A stretch of DNA of 64,000 nucleotides from Platycnemis pennipes (Eukaryota; Arthropoda; Insecta; Odonata; Platycnemididae): positions 53,796,609-53,860,608 of the forward strand of contig OW121854.1 in assembly GCA_933228895.1 (NCBI GenBank), written 5' to 3'. Positions 60,551 through 64,000 of the stretch are shown here, in pieces. The notes below the pieces were generated by a model. It was not told where the DNA came from. It saw only the letters and a list, made by a program, of their open reading frames with translations, and made no database searches. Position 1 is the stretch's first letter; each line of letters starts with the position of its first letter. The translations under genes were made by a program, and so were the position numbers.

Positions 60551-60737
60551 AGTGATGTGATTTTTTTGGGTTGCTCCCCGATGTCGTAGTTGCCCAACTT
60601 TTTTTCTCCTCCGCTGCTGAAGACCTCTTCAGGGTATAATTCTACCCATTCTACCCTGTAGAGGCCTCGAGCAGCGGAGGGGAAACGTAGGTTGAAAACT
60701 ATGACATCGCGGATCAACATAAATAACCAAATCACTT
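60551..60737. mobile_element. Palindrome of two Penelope-type inverted repeats
   Basis: The left arm (60551 to about 60645) has GTGATGTGATTTTTTTGGG, then GATGTCGTAGTTG, CTCCGCTGCTGAAGACCTCT and TCAGGGTATAATTC. The right arm is the inverse: TACCCTGTAGAGGCC, GCAGCGGAGGGGAAACG, CTATGACATCGCGG and finally CAAATCACTT. Both arms correspond to the outer 90 or so bases of the repeats at 39659 and 40683. No coding sequence lies between them. It is either a deletion derivative of a Penelope-like element or a small non-autonomous foldback element. Confidence 0.8.
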
Positions 60738-61509
60738 AGACATGAACAGCGGAAGTTTTAATCAATTCGAGAGTTTAAGTCAAAAAACTCATCACCGATA
60801 ACCATTTATGCAACCACGTATTCGTGCTTGCAAAATGTATTGTGTTTAGGAAGATAAATTAATAGAAGCAAGGCTATTGTCAAAAAGAAGATAAGCAGAC
60901 TACATCTTGAAGGTCAAATGCTGGCAAGAGAGTGGGAGAGCTTTTAATCGCGTATAAAAATGCAAAATGCAAGTGTAAATAAGAATGTTTAAAAAAAAAA
61001 CTAGAAAATGCCAGAGCACTGTCATCTCACTCACATTATTAAGCGATGTTTGGAAGACGGAAAAGATGAGAGGTGTGGTCAAAATATAAATCCAACTTAG
61101 ATCTTTTTTCTGATATATTACGATGCACTATGGGATTAAAAGTTGTAAGCATGGAGTTCTTGTTGTTTAGTTGTAAGTGGCCTTATGATAAAGGAAATAT
61201 TTTTTCCCCGGAACCAGTAATATACAGGTGGTAAAAAGTGAGGAGGTTTAGAAGGACATTGTAAAAGGGAAGATTGTTGCGTAAGCTGAGGGGCAAATAA
61301 CAGGAGGTAAGAATGAGTTAACGAAATTTGGGAATTCTGTGGGGTGAAGATGCACGTCTTGTGAGATGTAAGGGTCATGAGATGGATTTGGTGTCCTTTC
61401 TAAACATCATTGGCCATTTAGATACCTACATCGGCAGAATATAGCTGATAGCAGTAGTTATTTTCACTAAGCCACTGACGATGCCGTTTTGCCAGAGAGG
61501 GATTTGGCA
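60738..61509. other. No recognised feature
   Basis: AT-rich sequence; frames at 60900-61082 and 61136-61378 (minus) carry no motif. Confidence 0.5.
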
Positions 61510-61672
61510 AGCGTTGGTAGGAGTTTTAGATGGAACGGAGGGAGTGTGGAGGGAAACCCGACGTATTAGCCTACTTTTCACGTAAGGAGCCAAGGGAACG
61601 ACGGCTTAACATCCCATTCAACGGAACAGGTTCTGAACTAAAGTAGGGACAGGTATACCAATGAAAAATCCA
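61510..61672 (-). mobile_element. 5'-truncated SINE family 1
   Basis: The minus strand runs from the body (GGATTTTTCATTGG) through GGGATGTTAAGCCGTCGTTC and GTAGGCTAATACGTCGGGTT to near the 3' end. The tRNA-like head is missing. It abuts the LINE 3' end at 61677 in the same orientation, with only a few bases between. Confidence 0.75.
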
Positions 61673-61676
61673 CTCA

Positions 61677-61830
61677 ATATCATCATCATCGGTCAACAAT
61701 CCTTATATTGGTTTCACGCAGCTCTCCAATCAATTCCTCCACCGGCCAACTTATCCATGTTAACGTAATTCACCTCTTTTACATCCTTCACATATTTTTC
61801 CATACAACTCATACGATGTCTGGCATTTTT
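61677..61830 (-). mobile_element. LINE 3' tail
   Basis: The minus strand matches the family: AGACATCGTATGAGTTG, AATTACGTTAACATGG, GTGAAACCAATATAAGG and ATTGTTGACCGATGATGATG. It is truncated at 61830. No clear target duplication was found. Confidence 0.75.
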
Positions 61831-64000
61831 GAACTCCAGGCCCTTGGGATGTGAGACCTGTATACTCGCCACTACACGAACCTGATGACCAATAGAAGAC
61901 TAATAATTATAATGAGAGCGATAGCCATTATACCCAGCCAACAAAGCACATAAACTCATATGACCTTATTAAATATCCATTGCGTGCATAATGGGTAACT
62001 GAAAGTAATGACGAACATCAATTACGTAAAGAAAAGGAATCTAACAATGTATGTACCTATTTGAAGGCTTCAGGAACATTTTGAGATATCGGACACATTT
62101 CTTAAAACGTGAATACAATTCTCAAATCCGTGAGTAAAAAGACACATGAGATAAAAAACGATCATGAGTATGTATTTACTCACACGTAGTAGGAAATGAA
62201 AGATATGGAAGAGGAAAAAGAGAAGAGGAGGATTGAAGTGAAATGGAAAGGTATGAGGAGACGGGATTGAACAAGGTGACCTGAAAAGGCGGAAACGATG
62301 ATTTCTCTGCGACTCTTCCTTTCACTTTGTTATTTGATTAACGAAATTCACGCAAGACGAACTTGTCAGCAAGAGGAATCCCATTATTTGGGCGTAAGGG
62401 AGTGACAGGTGAAATTTTCCTTCAAGGGGGAAAAAAAATTCTAGGAGGGAAGGGAGAAAACTTTGTCGATAATGTCGTCGCAAAAGCACTGACTTTGAGT
62501 GGCAGCTGGGACAAAAAATAACGTTCCGTTTTTTTTTCATCCCCACGTACGAATGTTTTCGCTTTGAAGTTGCCGTTGGGGTTTCACGGCTAAAATTAGG
62601 CGAAAAATTTTCCGGCTCCCGGCCTTCTGTTCCTCTTCATGGAAATGAGCCGATTACATACGCGGCACGTGTTCGTATAAATGAAGCAAACGAATTAAAT
62701 TGGATCACATTTCACGCTTGAGTTCCGATTCCTTTGTAAATTTGTATAATGATGTTTTCCTCGCTAAGTGGTCACCTAATTAGAAGGGTTAAAACGGGAG
62801 TCTCCAAGTCACAGAACTTCGGGCCTCGTGTAAATTTTGGTTAGTTAAATATTGGCGTATTTTTTTCTCCCAGACCGCTAATGTTAGTTATATTAACCAC
62901 CGACTTTTAGCCCGGAGACTAGACCACTCTGGAGTTACTGTACATCTTGACTATATCACCTTCGCCCAAAATTGAAAAAGCTTTTTTTTTTCAATGCTCC
63001 ACTACTCGCAATAAAGCACATTACACAGTTTACGATGGCATTTTTTCAACCCCTTGATCGACGCTACTGGTTACTGTAATTAAACTCTATTTTACCTTCG
63101 TAGAAGATGATTCTTAAGTTGAAATGACAGGGAAAAATTTCCTAAAGATGTTCACCTTCAATAATATTAGTAAGGTCTCCTCATTGTCCAAATTTATCTC
63201 AAATTGCACTCAGCAGTATATTAATATTTAAAAACTTTCTAATTTGGAATAATTTTCATATGGGCTCCCAAATTAAAGTACGAATCAATGAATTAATGAT
63301 TAAATTTGACATGTTTTTATTTTTGTTCCGTCTTACTCTTTAAACATTCCAATACTGAATATTTGTCAAACTTGAACTTTTTTTAAGCCAAAACATTCTA
63401 TTTTTGGGTTATTTTTTCTTCCTAAAAAGGATATTTATTGAACTTGCCCACGTATTGTTTCGTGGAACCTCTTTCGTTTCTTATAAATGTTACTATATAC
63501 TATAGGGGATACTTCCTTCTTTTAAGATTTTCGGTTTGCTCCCTTGAGCCAGTTCATATCTCTACAGAATTGCATTAAGAAATCCTAAATGTGAGCTCAC
63601 CTACCTGAAGCTGCTTCATCTCAAGTCTTAAATATTGACAAAAAAAATTTTAACTCCAAAGATTTCCTTTCGAGAAATAGCAGGAGCTTTTTCATGTACC
63701 ATCACCACAGATTTCCCTGAGAAGTACCTCAAGGTTCCACCATTCAGGGATCGCTCTCATTCATCCGTCGTGCCAATTGTCACCCGGGGACCCACTTTTC
63801 CACACACGCTTCCTCAACCTTCTCTTCCGGAATATGAATGCCTGATCCAGCTCGCGGCGCTAAAGGAGGTAGGCGGGGTCACGTTGATCCCAGCGACGCC
63901 CAGAAGGAGAGCATCACCCCTTTCTTCCCATGGAAATCGCGTTTCGAGTATGAAGAGTTAAAAGGGTAGCTAGCACCAGTAGCACGCACAAAAGTGGGCC
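61831..64000. other. No recognised feature; open frame at 63635-63961
   Basis: A plus frame of 108 codons (63635-63961) reads through slightly GC-richer DNA with no recognised domain; it could be an exon but lacks a convincing acceptor. The stretch at 62550-62960 has several TAAT/ATTA and CACGTG-like cores and could be regulatory, which is speculation. The rest is AT-rich. Confidence 0.4.

Noticed and set aside
1..64000. CRISPR arrays, bacterial operons, prophage or integrated virus genomes
   Set aside because: No regularly spaced repeats, ribosome-binding sites, clustered long frames or viral genes are visible anywhere in the window.

Overview
This 64-kb window looks like non-coding DNA, intergenic or intronic, from a large, AT-rich, repeat-rich eukaryotic genome. 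An arthropod, probably an insect, fits best: the element mix is truncated non-LTR retrotransposons, several tRNA-derived SINEs, a Penelope-like element with inverted terminal repeats, a BEL/Pao-like solo LTR and short inverted-repeat DNA elements. The species cannot be named from the sequence. There are no operons, no bacterial-style genes, no rRNA, no convincing functional tRNA and no CRISPR array. I found no host gene that I can identify. The reading frames are short and mostly random, apart from frames inside transposons and one unassigned exon-like block at 29429-29671 on the minus strand.

Left third (1-22 kb): a recent tandem duplication of about 245 bp (1964-2457); a purine/pyrimidine island at 5.93-6.6 kb; a 233-bp MITE with a TTA target-site duplication (6672-6904); a badly decayed LINE 3' end (7146-7700); GC-rich islands at 8.4-9.15 and 14.4-14.8 kb; an inverted-repeat element of about 1.06 kb with nested hairpins (14928-15991); a tRNA-like SINE head (16.07 kb); and a MITE-like repeat (19.82-20.09 kb).

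Middle (22-45 kb): a 900-bp minus-strand solo LTR (21935-22834) with a 4-bp ACTG duplication; a LINE fragment carrying two reverse-transcriptase palm motifs (26478-27543); a second LINE cut at the catalytic YxDD box (31869-32648); a striking CpG-rich island that switches from pyrimidine-rich to purine-rich (37.44-38.46 kb); a Penelope-like remnant with a GIY-YIG endonuclease between inverted repeats (39659-40683); a head-to-head SINE pair (42.09 and 42.95 kb); and a young LINE tail with an intact 118-codon frame and a 7-bp duplication (43622-44005).

Right third (45-64 kb): a GC-rich island (47.55-48.06 kb); a LINE split by a 339-bp SINE with a perfect 13-bp duplication (53706-54820); a short LINE tail with a 7-bp duplication (57685-57828); a second full SINE (58970-59300); a palindrome made only of the two Penelope-type inverted repeats (60551-60737); and a truncated SINE joined to a LINE 3' end (61510-61830). 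Eight loci belong to one LINE family and five to one SINE family, so the window records several waves of retrotransposition. I found no new multi-gene system. The most unusual structures are the inverted-repeat Penelope remnant with its palindromic derivative, and the islands where purine-rich and pyrimidine-rich strands swap.
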